Under the pieces are notes generated by a model. That model saw nothing but the letters and a program-made list of their open reading frames with translations. It was not told the origin of the DNA and ran no database searches. A stretch of 64,000 nucleotides of DNA from Takifugu bimaculatus. Taxonomy: Eukaryota; Chordata; Actinopteri; Tetraodontiformes; Tetraodontidae. Positions within the stretch are counted from its first letter, which is position 1. The number at the start of each line of letters is the position of its first letter. The position numbers and the translations under genes were made by a program. Below, piece after piece: positions 49,079 to 61,300 of the stretch. The DNA lies in NCBI GenBank assembly GCA_004026145.2, contig CP034976.1, positions 5,208,796 through 5,272,795 of the forward strand. Direction: 5' to 3'.

Positions 49079-52000
49079 TCAGCTTTTGTAAGCGTTGCAA
49101 TTGGTGGCCATGTTGATGTCTTCGGCAACCAGTAATAGAGCCTCAATGTTGGCAGCTGCTTCTGGATTCTGCAGGGAGAGGAAGTCTGACACGTCCACAT
49201 TGGCTAAACCATCAGATGAAGGAAAGATGGTGGCAGTGCTGCCCACCACTGTGGAGAAAGTCTGAGCAGACGAAGAAGAGTGCGCCCCTGGTCTCATCTC
49301 ACCCACCTTAGCGGAAGATGCAGGGAAGCAGCATGACGGTGAGTTGGCTGGGATATGTTGAGGCTCTGGGAGCTGTGACAGAGGGGAAGGAAATGGCTTT
49401 GATGTATATGGCTCCTTTTGGGCTGACATGCTGGAGGAGGAACTCTTTGAGTTCTTTTCTTTAGCAGAATCCCTGCAGGCACACTGGCACTGACAAGATT
49501 CCTCTTGCTTGATGATGATGACAGGCAGACTAAGGCCAATCTGTTGGACCGAGTTACCTGAAGACAAAAACAAAATCTATTTTAAAGTTAATGTAGTACT
49601 CAACAGCTTACAGTGAAGGACTAACTTTTGGCCAGGACGCAATGGTGGAGGGGGTGTTTGTTCCTCCGTAAACATTAGATCTATAAAAACAGTTCTTTAA
49701 AATGACAAATTGAGTTTAACTTCTTTGTACCAGATTAAATTCTCATTAATTTACCAGCATTTCCTCCCATTGGTATGGCTGTCGTAAAAAAAACCTTTTC
49801 AACTTTCGGAGCACCTTGTTGCTGTGAGCAAAAAAGAGGACAGATTGGTTCAATAAAAAGAAGATATCCCTTCACGTTGTAAAATTTTCTATAAAGGAAC
49901 GCATTACTCACTGCTTGTTCTGCATTCTGCTGGCTATTGGCAGCAGTGCTGAGGATCCACTGGAGGTTCTGGTCAGACATGACCAGGTTGGGCTGTAAGA
50001 GATTGTGAGTGGGAGTAACAGTGTAGGTGGCAGATGTGGTAGGGAAACTGGCACCAGATTCAGGAACAGGGTGGTTGACCAAAGGCACAGGTTGAGCCAC
50101 AGCTGCCAGAGTATCTGTTGTTGCTGCAGCAACCACAGACACTGCATCAGTGCTTGCTGTTGTGGCGGTCAGCACACTGGCCACTGGAGGAGGAGCAGGA
50201 ATGGGTGGTTGTAGAGAGGTGGTCCGGATAGTACTCTCTTTATGCTGGAATGTGGGCGAAAGCGACACATAGTGCTGGGGGCTGATGTGGTTTGGTGCTT
50301 GGACAGAGGGCTGTTGAGGTCCAGTTAGTTGCATGAAAGGAAGAGCTGGTGTGGAGTTGACAGTAGCTGTGACAGAGGCAGAAATGGAGGCCTGAGAAGA
50401 AGGATTCTTACTCGGCTGGGAAGGACCCTCCATGCCCTTACTTGTGTGGGTAGATGAGGCGGTAGGATTGAGAGAGAAAGAGATAAGAGATGAGGCATCG
50501 GTTGCAATAGGCTTGGTAGAGTTCTTGAGGCTGAAGGTTTCAGCAAGGCTCTCTGAGGAAGAAAATAATCAGTCACCAAAAATATTTAATATAATTTAGA
50601 GTTTCAAGGTGTACTGACCTTTTGGATGAGCATCATCTTGGCTGAGACTATTTTCAGGACTCTGAAACATGCGCTCAAAAATTTTCACAGGTGTCATGTT
50701 GTTAAGGTCCAGATCTTGAGCCTGTGGTCAAAACATAAATAAATTGCCGGTATTCTTTTGTTACACATTTAAAGAGAAAACCTTCCCAAAGGACCTGACA
50801 CCTTATTCACTCCACTTTTTCCGAAAGTAGTTTTTTAAACGCTGGAGTTTCTAAAAAACTTACATTATTAAGATTCTCTCGTAGCTCTGAGTCTGTAGAG
50901 ATGAGACTTAAATCACTGAGGCACAGTGAATGATTTGCATCCTGAAATTCATAAACAAGGAAATCAGAAAATATCTGAGCAAAAAACAAAGAATATGATG
51001 CAGAAAGGGTGAAATTACTAACTTCAGAAATGGGATGGGTCAGGGTAACAGTAAAGGGCTGTACTTTATCATGGCCCCGTATGTGACTTTTCAGACTGTT
51101 CTGACTGCTAAAGGTCTTCTCACAACCATCACTGGGGCAGTTGAATGGCTTCTCCCCTACAGAAAGTGTATATACACATTAAAATGAGAATACAAAGAAA
51201 TTGTACACAAGGGTTATGAAAGGGTAAAACACTGAATTAAATATAATTTAGATTAAATTTTGGACTTTTGGAATATTATTCACTTACTCCAACTAAAAAA
51301 AACACAGACAGTGCAGACCTCCAAGGAGCTCATTTCCCCACATATGGTGACATACACCCATATTATGGTATATAAGCAGTAGTAATAAAAGGTTACTTAA
51401 TATAGTAGATTGCAACCCCCAGGCTTTTAATACCACCTTTACCTATACCTTTGGAAGATATAAGGTCAAAGTCCCTATTTTTTACCTGTGTGTGTCCGTA
51501 CATGTGTTTTTAGGTGATGACTTGCAGCAAAGGCTTTGCCGCAACCGTCATGGTCACACCTAATTCCAAAGACAAACAACAGAAAAAGTTATTTGCAGAT
51601 GCACTCAGGCGATGCATTTTAAAGACAAAGGACTTAAGTCCTCAAAAATAAAGCCACAAGTGTGATCGTACCGGAATGGCTTCTCCCCAGTATGGGTGCG
51701 AATGTGCTTTCTCAGGTCGCTGAGTGTAGTAAAGTACTTGGTGCATCCCTCTGATTCACAGTTGAATGTCTTGCCTGTGTGAAGCCTCTGGTGTGCTTTC
51801 AGTCTACAGACAAGCAATTGATCATTAAAGACTAAGCTTGTTTTTGATGGAATTAACTGTTTAATGGAAGACAACATTTTCCAACCACACAAAGCACCCA
51901 CAAGAAGCAGTTTTTCAACTTAGAAATGACATGAGTCTATTAACTTGAAAAGTTGTCACACATGACGTGCCCCAATGCTAATACTGACGTTAAAAAAAAA

Positions 52001-55000
52001 CCCCTAGAGATTATGTTGGTGGTCAAGATGCGGATGGCAGTGGTAGCAGAGCTAGTGAGCTGGAGATGCTCAGACAGCTGACTCTGTAGGTATATGAACA
52101 ATCCCCGAACAGTGGGATTTCCTATGTGTCACATACTTGGCAGATGGGTTTCCATGAAAGATCACATAGCTACATCTTTGATTTACTTGAATGAATAAAG
52201 TGTGGAAAATCTCTGCCGTTCAGAGTTCCATCTCTGGGAGATCTGTAGGAGTGTTACGGGAGTGGACAAAAACTTGGCTCTGTTTTATGCACATGCAGCC
52301 CTGAAGCTTCCACAATGGCAGCCTGTTAACAAGCTGTCAGTGACAAAATCATGCCAGAACATGAAAGGCAGGTACATGAATATCACCGACTAATTTAGCA
52401 GGACGACACAGGATACCTTTTGTATTACAGGCAAGGTTGGGTTGCTGAAAAGACCCTTTTCAATCTGGGACATCGGACAAGGGCGACATGAATTTCTTGC
52501 ACGGTGAAAGTAGCTCAACAGATGTCTAGTCCTGGAACTGTATTCAACTGGCCGTTTACGGACTTGCACCACTTTTGCTGCGCTGATGTTTAGAACAGAT
52601 GAGGTCCGATAGTGGAGATGAATGATTTTAACCAGGTACCATTTGTTGACCTTTTCTAATCGGTTAATTTTTTGGGGGGTGGGGGGGAAGAAGGGCTCCT
52701 GGAGGGGCTAATATGTCTGATGGAGACAGATTCTCCAATTGCCATATCCTTGAGGCCCTGCCCAGTTGAGCACAGGTTGCTTTTTATAGAGGCATGCGCC
52801 TCTTCATTTTTGTAGCAAGGGTTGTCAATTTTTATGGCTCGCTTCACCTCTATGAACGTCTCCTCCTTTTCAGTTTCTGAGTGAGGAAAATTCTTTTTCT
52901 TGGTTTAGTGAGATAGTCAGACATTGAAGAGTGTTGTTTCTTCCAAACTTTTTCCATTTTCAGAATGATGGATGTTAGTGTGCTCTTGAAAACCTTCAGT
53001 GGGCCAGAATGTTTCCATAGCCTTCCCCAGGTCCAAGGCCACCTGACACTGATACCTCTGGTTATTTTTTTTAAAAGTATCCTAAACTTTGGTTTATCTA
53101 AAATAAATGATATATATTTTCATTCCACTAGGTGAAGAATTGCAAAACAATGCCAACATTCGACGTTCATTTGTTTCACACAACATCCCACCTTTTATAA
53201 ATTAGAAAAAAAAAGAAATTCTAACCTGTATAAAGTGTTGAAGGCCTTCTCACAGCCTTGCACATCACACTCAAAGGGCTTCTCCTTGGTGTGAACGCGA
53301 ACATGAATCTTGAGGCTGTATGAAGTGAGGAAAGCCTTTCCACAGCCCTGTTGATTGCACACAAATGTGTATTCGCCCCTGTGTGTCTTCTGGTGGGTAC
53401 GCAGGTTCCCTGCCGTGCTGTAGGTCCTGGTGCAGCCTTCAAACATACACTTGTAGCGATTAACCTAATGGAGGAACACGAGGAGGAATGAGAACCTTAA
53501 CATGCTTAAAATGACCTCTACTGGACATTACCTGGAACAAGACTCCAGACTAACACCTTTCCCTCATCTCAGGAACATAAAAATATGTATTTGGGACAAT
53601 AAATATCCCCTGGGATGCAGTCAGAGCAAAAAGTTTTTTTCAGGATGAAACTTCTTGCAGCACAAGGTCCATACACTAACAATAGACCCACAAAATCAAC
53701 AATAAAGAGAGGAACACAGCACTGTGTCACACTATTTTACCAGACTTCAGTTTTTAAAAGGAAAAGCACCTGGGGGGAATGACGTGGCAAGAAATTAAAT
53801 CATAAGGCTATGATTAAATCACTATTCCCCTGTCAGTTTAGCTGGGGGGGGGGGGGCTTTTCTGCCCTTTAGCTACAAGACAGCCTGACTGACAGCTCTG
53901 ACATCTCTTAGGGTGTCTCCCAGTCTCTCTCTCTCTCACACACACACACAGACAGACACACTACAGTCCACAAGACCTCTCAAAGTCCACGATTGCCATT
54001 TTAAAGAAAGATTTATTTCTGTTAGTGTTCTCAAAGACTTGAAGGGGGTTGAAGGGGGTCAAAGGTTGAAGCCTGGGCCCAACATGCGAGCTCACAAGCA
54101 ATAGTTCTCAGCCAGACCATAAAGGGAAAATAAAAAGGCTGTGGACTGGCCCGATCCAACTTATTAAATGTTCTCAACTAGAATATGTTCTTACACACAC
54201 TGATTCTTTATGTTTAATTGTTTTTCTTGTATACTGTTTAAAATGTATTAATGTAAATATAAATACAATTTTTTAATTCCTGATCCCGATTAGTATTTTT
54301 ATGGCAATAACAATAACAAAGCCAAAATTAAATCAGGACACAATATTTTTGCGGATAACATACATTAAATTTGGGAGTTTGTTTTTATTTGTGATACAAT
54401 TTTTTTTCTAAACTAAAGAAATGAAAATGCTAAAGCTAATAAGCCAAACTTTCAAGCAGTTATTTGGTAGCTAAACCTCTGTGCTTAGTCACCATGTAGC
54501 ACTGCACAGCACTCTGACCGTATCAGTGTGACACAGTGAGTGTGTGAAAGCATTAAAAGAACTCTTTGTTACAAACTGTGCTCATCTACAGTGGGGCAAA
54601 AAAGTGTTTAGTCAGTCACCAATTGTGCAAGTTCTCCCACTTAAAAAGATGAGAGAGGCCTGTAATTTTCATCATAGGTATACCTCAACTATGAGAGACA
54701 AAATGGGGGGAAAGAATCCAGGAAATCACATTGTAGGATTTTTAATGAATTAATTGGTAAATTCCTCAGTAAAATAAGTATTTGGTCACCTACAAACAAG
54801 CAAGATTTCTGGCTCTCACAGACCTGTAACTTCTTCTTCAAGAGGCTCCTCTGTCCTCCACTTGTTACCTGTATTAATGGCACCTGTTTGAACCTGTTTG
54901 TTTAACACTATGGCCAAGACCAAAGAGCTGTCAAAGGACACCAGAAACAAAATTGTAGACCTGCACCAGGCTGGGAAGACTGAATCTGCAATAGGTAAGC

Positions 55001-56862
55001 AGCTTGGTGTGAAGAAATCAACTGTGGGAGCAATTATTAGAAAATGGAAGACATACAAGACCACTGATAATCTCCCTCGATCTGGGGCTCCACGCAAGAA
55101 CCACACGGGGGGACCTAGTGAATGACCTGCAGAGAGCTGGGACCAAAGTAACAAAGGCTACCATCAGTAACACACTACGCCGCCAGGGACTTAAATCCTG
55201 CAGTGCCAGACGTGTCCCCCTGCTTAAGCCAGTACATGTCCAGGCCCGTCTGAAGTTTGCTAGAGAGCATTCGGATGATCCAGAAGAGGATTGGGAGAAT
55301 GTCATATGGTCAGATGAAACCAAAATAGAACTTTTTGGTAAAAACTCAACTTGTCGTGTTTGGAGGAGAAAGAATGCTGAGTTGCATCCAAAGAACACCA
55401 TACCTACTGTGAAGCATGGGGGTGGAAACATCATGCTTTGGGGCTGTTTTTCGGCAAAGGGACCAGGACAACTGATCCGTGTAAAGGAAAGAATGAATGG
55501 GGCCATGTATCGTGAGATTTTGAGTGAAAATCTCCTTCCATCAGCAAGGGCATTCCAAAACATCACTGCTCTAGAGGAGATCTGCATGGAGGAATGGGCC
55601 AAAATACCAGCAACAGTGTGTGAAAGCCTTGTGAAGACTTACAGAAAACGTTTGACCTCTGTCATTGCCAACAAAGGGTATATAACAAAGTATTGAGATG
55701 AACTTTTGTTATTGACCAAATACTTATTTTCCACCATAATTTGCAAATAAAGTCTTTAAAAATCAGACAATGTGATTTTCTGGATTTCTTTTTCTCATTT
55801 TGTCTCTCATAGTTGAAGTGTACCTATGATGAAAATTACAGGCCTCTCTCATCTTTTTAAGTGGGAGAACTTGCACACTTGGTGACTGACTAAATACTTT
55901 TTTGCCCCACTGTATAAAACTTACTTGCAGTTTAACGCTATCTATCATTATTTTTTAGCCTGGTACTTTGCTAAATGGTCTATATTTGTATGAATAAACA
56001 TAAGTCACAACAACCTTCAGGTCCACAGTTTGTTTAAAATTGATCATTATTAGGATGAAGCTTGAAAAATACAATGTACATTCATTCCGACTCCTCTTCA
56101 ACTGAAAGTTTTAAATATGAAGGTGGAAATGTTCTTTACACACATCACAGTCAGTGTATAGACAGCACGAGTGTCTTAGTCAACTTGGATAATCAGCCTT
56201 TTTTTCAAAGCCATAAGCTGAAGCATTTACAAACTGGACAGTAACAGTGATCCTGCACATAAAGTAATTACTTCTCCAAAACAGAGCCCATATTGACATC
56301 ACATTCTTCTCTGACAATTAAAAACAAACCAAACCAAACTCCTAACCATCTGCATTCTCACTTAAGAGTCGTAGTAAAATTGGGAACTTGCCTCTCTTTG
56401 CTTGGTCTCTGGGCACTCAGAGTGTAGGGTGAGGGTTGCTCCCTCAATATTACGAGGCATGGGAGTGGAACCTGGATTGATTGTAAATTGGATCTGGTCT
56501 GCAGAAATGGTATGGTGTACGTAACCCTGTGACATGCCATCAGGGTCATTGATAAAGGTGAGGGTACCCTCTTCCTCATCTCCATCCCCTTCACCTTCGG
56601 TAAGGAAAGTGACGCCATCGTCCTCCCCTCCACAGTGACCTTCCTCTTCACCCTCCTCATCCAGGCGGATAGGATCCCTTTCAATGAGCACGGTGGTGCG
56701 GTCGTACAACCGTCCAGAAGGTGATGAAGTCTCAGGGATCAGGTCATCACCTTTGCTAAAATGGATCTTGTCATCTTCTTCTTCCTCATCCTCCTGGTCC
56801 AAGTGACCCACCTCCACCTCAAAGTACATGGGCACCTCTGAGTGAGGGCCATTCCCACTCAT
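49079..56862 (-). CDS. mtf1: Metal-regulatory transcription factor 1, complete, ten coding exons
   Basis: Zinc-sensing nuclear factor that binds metal-response elements and induces metallothioneins and zinc exporters. Exons: 56862-56392, 53464-53226, 51803-51672, 51559-51486, 51156-51023, 50941-50864, 50721-50619, 50552-49912, 49821-49755, 49557-49079; they sum to 805 aa (human 753). The N-terminus is acidic (about 1-157), with [12 protein letters not shown] and [17 protein letters not shown]. Six C2H2 fingers lie at about 160-340, e.g. [21 protein letters not shown] and the last [21 protein letters not shown]. Next come [20 protein letters not shown], a Pro/Ser/Thr-rich activation region, and the metal-linked cysteine cluster [13 protein letters not shown] (about 668). 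Intron 1 has a GC donor (56391-56390) and holds a Tc1 element. The start 56862 was chosen because [15 protein letters not shown] matches the family; 56901 is also in frame. Confidence 0.94.
51990..53190. other. Large mtf1 intron 2, unclassified
   Basis: No mtf1 exon here. The stretch 52000-52900 is richer in GC than its surroundings and has the patchy look of an old mobile element (minus frame [20 protein letters not shown] at 52847). I cannot assign a family. Confidence 0.35.
54589..55912 (+). mobile_element. Tc1-type DNA transposon, internally deleted, in mtf1 intron 1
   Basis: 1324 bp between TA dinucleotides (54587-54588 and 55913-55914), with long terminal inverted repeats of over 110 bp. 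The left end is CAGTGGGGCAAAAAAGTG; the right mirrors it. The transposase starts at 54910 ([20 protein letters not shown]; paired helix-turn-helix ending [20 protein letters not shown]). It breaks after SGAPRKN, with a shift and missing linker near 55100. The second frame (55118-55696) keeps [14 protein letters not shown] (first catalytic Asp) and [18 protein letters not shown]. It then jumps from PSARAF to [14 protein letters not shown], so the segment with the other two catalytic acids is gone. It is therefore inactive, but its ends could still be mobilised by a related enzyme. Confidence 0.95.
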
Positions 56863-57953
56863 GGTCCCTGTTGCCTCCTTCCTTTCCAAGCAGGAGTGCA
56901 CACACTCTTGTTACTGGTTAAGGCTGGACAATAATAAAGGGTTATTGTTACAGTCCATCAGTTATCTTAACCCTTCTGCTTGAAATAAACAAATTTGCTT
57001 GATAAGGAAATTCTAAAAACAAATTTAAAAATTAAAGCTCTAAAAATTGGCTGCAGTGTCACATTATTTTGGACGTAATACGTGTGGCATATATATTCTT
57101 GGATCTTGATTCAGATTATTGACTTTTGCTTTTGAGGATTCTCATTCCCTGAGAATCTGACCCTCAGTCTTTAACAAAGCAGTGAACGAACAGGTAATAC
57201 GTCACATATAAAAATAAGGGTGGGAGTAACAGCTAAAAATCAGCATTTTGCTTTTCCCATTGATTAAAAATTCGAAAGATTAGCATTTCAATCATGAGCT
57301 AACGTGTCTTCAAATGACCACTCCACACTTGCCACCGCTAGCTAATGTTCTTGGAGTGGCCCGACACTGTTCAACCCCTTGACATATAAAGAATTAACAT
57401 TTAGTTATTTATCTCACGTCATAATGAAATAATGCATCACGCACGTAAACTGCATGTTTGATAATGCGTTCTATTACCCGCTAGCGTTAAATACATTAAC
57501 ACATCATTACTAGCCTTAAACATGATGCTAGCATGTCGCTTATATAGTCAGTGTTAATACCCCAAAGCTCAACCCATATACAAAATTGTTGCACGGAAGC
57601 TAGGGTCAAACCTAAGTTTCTTTTCTTCTCATCTTTAAGGGCTCCACTATACGAACCTTCGTTCTTGACAGAGAGCAATAACTTCGTCGTATCCCCATTT
57701 TGCTAGCCGCAATTTAGCTTTCCCATAATCTAGGCAGCTAGCTATTTAATGTCGACAATTGCCACCGTCTCTTCGGGTCAAAGATAACCAGTTTTTATAA
57801 TACGCAATAACAAACCGGGTTTGTAGTGATCAAACTTAGCGACTGAAAAATAAAAAAAGTCAAATCATATTTACCTGTCCTAAAGTGAAATTGCTTTACG
57901 TTAACCACTTAGTCGGTCTCCAATTCTGGATACAAGACGTCACAGGCTCGTAA

Positions 57954-57973
57954 TGAATTATGGGAAATGAAGC
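57954..57973 (-). promoter_or_regulatory. ZNF143-type motif near the presumed mtf1 start
   Basis: The sense strand reads CTTCATTTCCCATAATTC, close to the ACTACATTTCCCA-type site common in vertebrate housekeeping promoters. The first mtf1 exon is likely non-coding and lies near here; 57840-57960 is relatively GC-rich. Confidence 0.35.
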
Positions 57974-57988
57974 TAATCTTGCATTTGA

Positions 57989-57994
57989 TTTATT
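57989..57994 (-). terminator. Candidate poly(A) signal of inpp5b
   Basis: TTTATT on the plus strand is AATAAA for inpp5b, 405 bp past its stop and within about 40 bp of the presumed mtf1 promoter. Confidence 0.35.
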
Positions 57995-58398
57995 CAATGT
58001 CCTTTTCATCCGTATTGTTCATACGAACAGGGAAACCTCGATTTATAACAATGTAGCAAATTTGATAAAGTACTAGCATGACTATTGGGAGGGATACTGA
58101 AATCTCTGTTCTGTGTATAATAGATGCAGACACATGTAATTCAGTGCTTATTTCTTAAATAAAGAATTATGATAAAAATCACCAGGACTATTAAGACAAG
58201 AAAAAAACAACTTACAAATTACTGTTTTTAAATGAAAGTGACATTAAAAATTCTACATTAAATATAACTGTAGAGTAACTCACTAATGTACAATCACCAA
58301 ATTACATTTGTAACTGTTACTAAACTGTTATTTACAACAATAATAGTCTATATCTTTACAAATCACAATGTAAAAATACTACAGATCAAGAATGTTCT

Positions 58399-61300
58399 TT
58401 AAACACTGGTTTTCGCAGTACTGGACTCTGGATTCAGAAAGTAATAAAAGAACTCTTGGGTCTTCCTCTTTTCTGCAAAGTCCTGTTTTGTTGGTGGCTT
58501 CAATATCAACGAGGCAAAAATTGTGGCTGTAGAAAGAAAATAGGATATTTATATTCCATAGACCATAACTTTTGTACATTTTTTATTCAATATAAAAGGC
58601 AAAAAAAAAACTCCAAAACATTTGACTTTGGAACAAACACCTAAATTAGGTTCTCTTAATTAAACCAGCACAATGAGAACTGCAAAAAGTAACAGGAGAT
58701 TCATAAATAAAAGAGTGAAGTGCCTTTAGCCTTACACAGTATGTTGACATCCAGTCGATTGTTAGCAGTATGCTTCAATAGTTCCCGGAGGAAAGCAGTT
58801 AAATAGTTGAACACATTTTGATGGCACTGAGGTAGCATGGAAATAACCTGTGGAGAAAAAGAAATACAATAACATTTTCAATAGTGTAACAAACCTTGAA
58901 GTCAATAACTGGTGATGAATAAATAGTCAAAGTCCCCCTACTTTCTCACAATGACTTGCATTTGAGCAGCAGTCTAGGCACTGTTGGTAAAAAGAGTAGG
59001 GAACCACAGGCTCTGGCAGGGCATCCAGGAAGAGAAGCAAGGCTTCTGCAACCGAGTGGTTACTGCCCGCTGCAGGTCAACTTTTTGTCAACGACATAAT
59101 CTTCAAGCAGAAGGATATGCACATATGCAAAAAATATACACATATGAACAAAGCTATTACTAGTACTTTTCATTCCAGGCAAACAGTTATTAAACAGGGG
59201 GAAATGGCATGTCATGGCAACATTTCTTAAGGATACGGAGAGAGTCGGGCATGCCAGTGTCAAGACAATCCCTTATTTCTGCAAAATCACTACGAAGTCC
59301 TGGTTGTTGAAATATGTCCTCCTGCCAGATTAAGAAAATGGATAAAGTCTATTCTGTTTTCAGCTCAGAAATCATAGGAAAGCAACCCCCCCCCCCCAAA
59401 CAATCTGCATATGTGCTGACCTGTTTGATTGCATGGCGAAACAAATGATCCACCATCATCCAAAGTTCTTTTGGAATGGCTAGAGGATTTTCAGCATTCA
59501 TATCATTCCCATTGATCAATGTTTCTGCCTAGCATTGAAAGCAAACAAAAGAAAGAATTGAAACACATCGCTCTGACACTGACACACATGGCATCAAGGC
59601 TGCGGAACTCTACCTAACAGAATCAGATCACTTTATCCCACCAGAGCAAATGCTTCTGCCACATTTGAGCATTTTTTTCCCCCACATTCACTCTACAACA
59701 GAGTACATGCGTAAGAAAACTACTACATGATTGATGCCACTATCCCACACACATCCCTCAGTACCAAACATATTTCAAGGACATTCTTGATGGTTGTTAC
59801 CACCCCACACAAAACAGCACAGTTGGCATGGTAGCCCCTCATGATTTACAGCTTTTTGACTCCCCTTTGGTGAGGAACAGTGTAAGCAAATAACTCAATT
59901 ATTAATGTCACCAAGTTCCCCTTACACTTCAGCTATTTCCCTCTTAAGGCAGTGCCCCTTGATTAAATAGTGACAGTCACACTCACAAGTTTGCCAATTG
60001 TCCCTGGCGGCATGTCATGAATCGGTTCCCTCATAAGACACAATAAACGAAGGGAGGTGCCATAGCAGCTTGGTAGGTAGTTTCCTGAAACCGAAATGAA
60101 GTAATCTTTGCCACGTTCAAGGTGAAGCACCAAGATGTCTTCAATCTGCTCCTTGCCAGAGTTGAGATTAGGTGCCGTCATGTGGTTTACAAAGACCTCA
60201 AGCTCAATGTCCACAGAACCACCTAGATACACCGACACAAACAGCCAAACGGGGTGAAATTTCATAATTAGTGGATAAATAAATGTCAAATATTCTGCTC
60301 AGCAACAAAACGGTGATGGAAAAATTAAAGTGACTTTAATGTGATACAAACCCTGAGCAATGAAACCTTTGTGGGGGTTGGCTGTGAGCCAAGACTTGCA
60401 GTATGTGGACTCGTTTGGCTTTTGGATGAACTCAAACTGACAAGGAACCTGCCCATCATTGTAGAGGGTCAGTGTCTCTGCCTGATGCTGCATGTATTTC
60501 ACATCCTTAAAGTGGAACTGGAGGAAAAAACGTGGGAAAGTTTTTTGAGCCATGATTAAAATATTTGACTTTTTCATTCATATTGTCGACATTCTAATAA
60601 TACATGATAGGAGGAAAAAAAGTCACCTCTTGTTTAGACAATGTTACAGATGGAATACATTCATTCTCCAGTTTGTCTATATTGCGGACAATCTCTTCAA
60701 ATGTCTTCTTATACGTCTCACTGTTTATTCTCTTTATCTGTAGGAACAAGTGAGCACAGCACACATTACGCAATGTCCCATACTAAACCGTAGGCATATG
60801 TATCCACTGACATTAGGTTAGCTGACTGTTAAACTTAATGAACTTTTCTCTGCTTTTTAACCAATGCCGAAGAAAATAAAATTCTTTACCCCAGTGACGA
60901 GCAGGGAACTGACTGGTTTGTGGTCACTGATCTTCAGAGCCATGTGACTCTGATAATGCTGCTGAGTGATGTTCTTTCCTTTCCACAAGATACGGTCACA
61001 CCATGCAGGAACACGGCATTTCTCACTAGTTTAATAGAGGTCAGAAGTCAAAACTCACCTCTGTATCATACATGCAAGAATTGTGAGGTTCTTGAAATTG
61101 TCTCATTTGGATGTAACAGCGAATACAAATGAACATACAACACTGCAATTTGAATTTACGGCAGGATTAACAAACGCTAAACTAAAAATGTAATTTCTCT
61201 GACATGTATAGATTGAAAATAGATTGAAATTATTTTTCTCCTTTCTTATTAGTCTGCGAAAAGGAAAAAGAACCAAAACAAGATCATAAGCACTTGTCCC

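Noticed and set aside
52656..52847. Minus frame resembling a Penelope-type C-terminus
   Set aside because: Similarity is too weak to call; listed only as unclassified intron sequence.
55018..55602. 194-codon minus-strand frame
   Set aside because: Antisense of the Tc1 transposase, a well-known artefact of this family.
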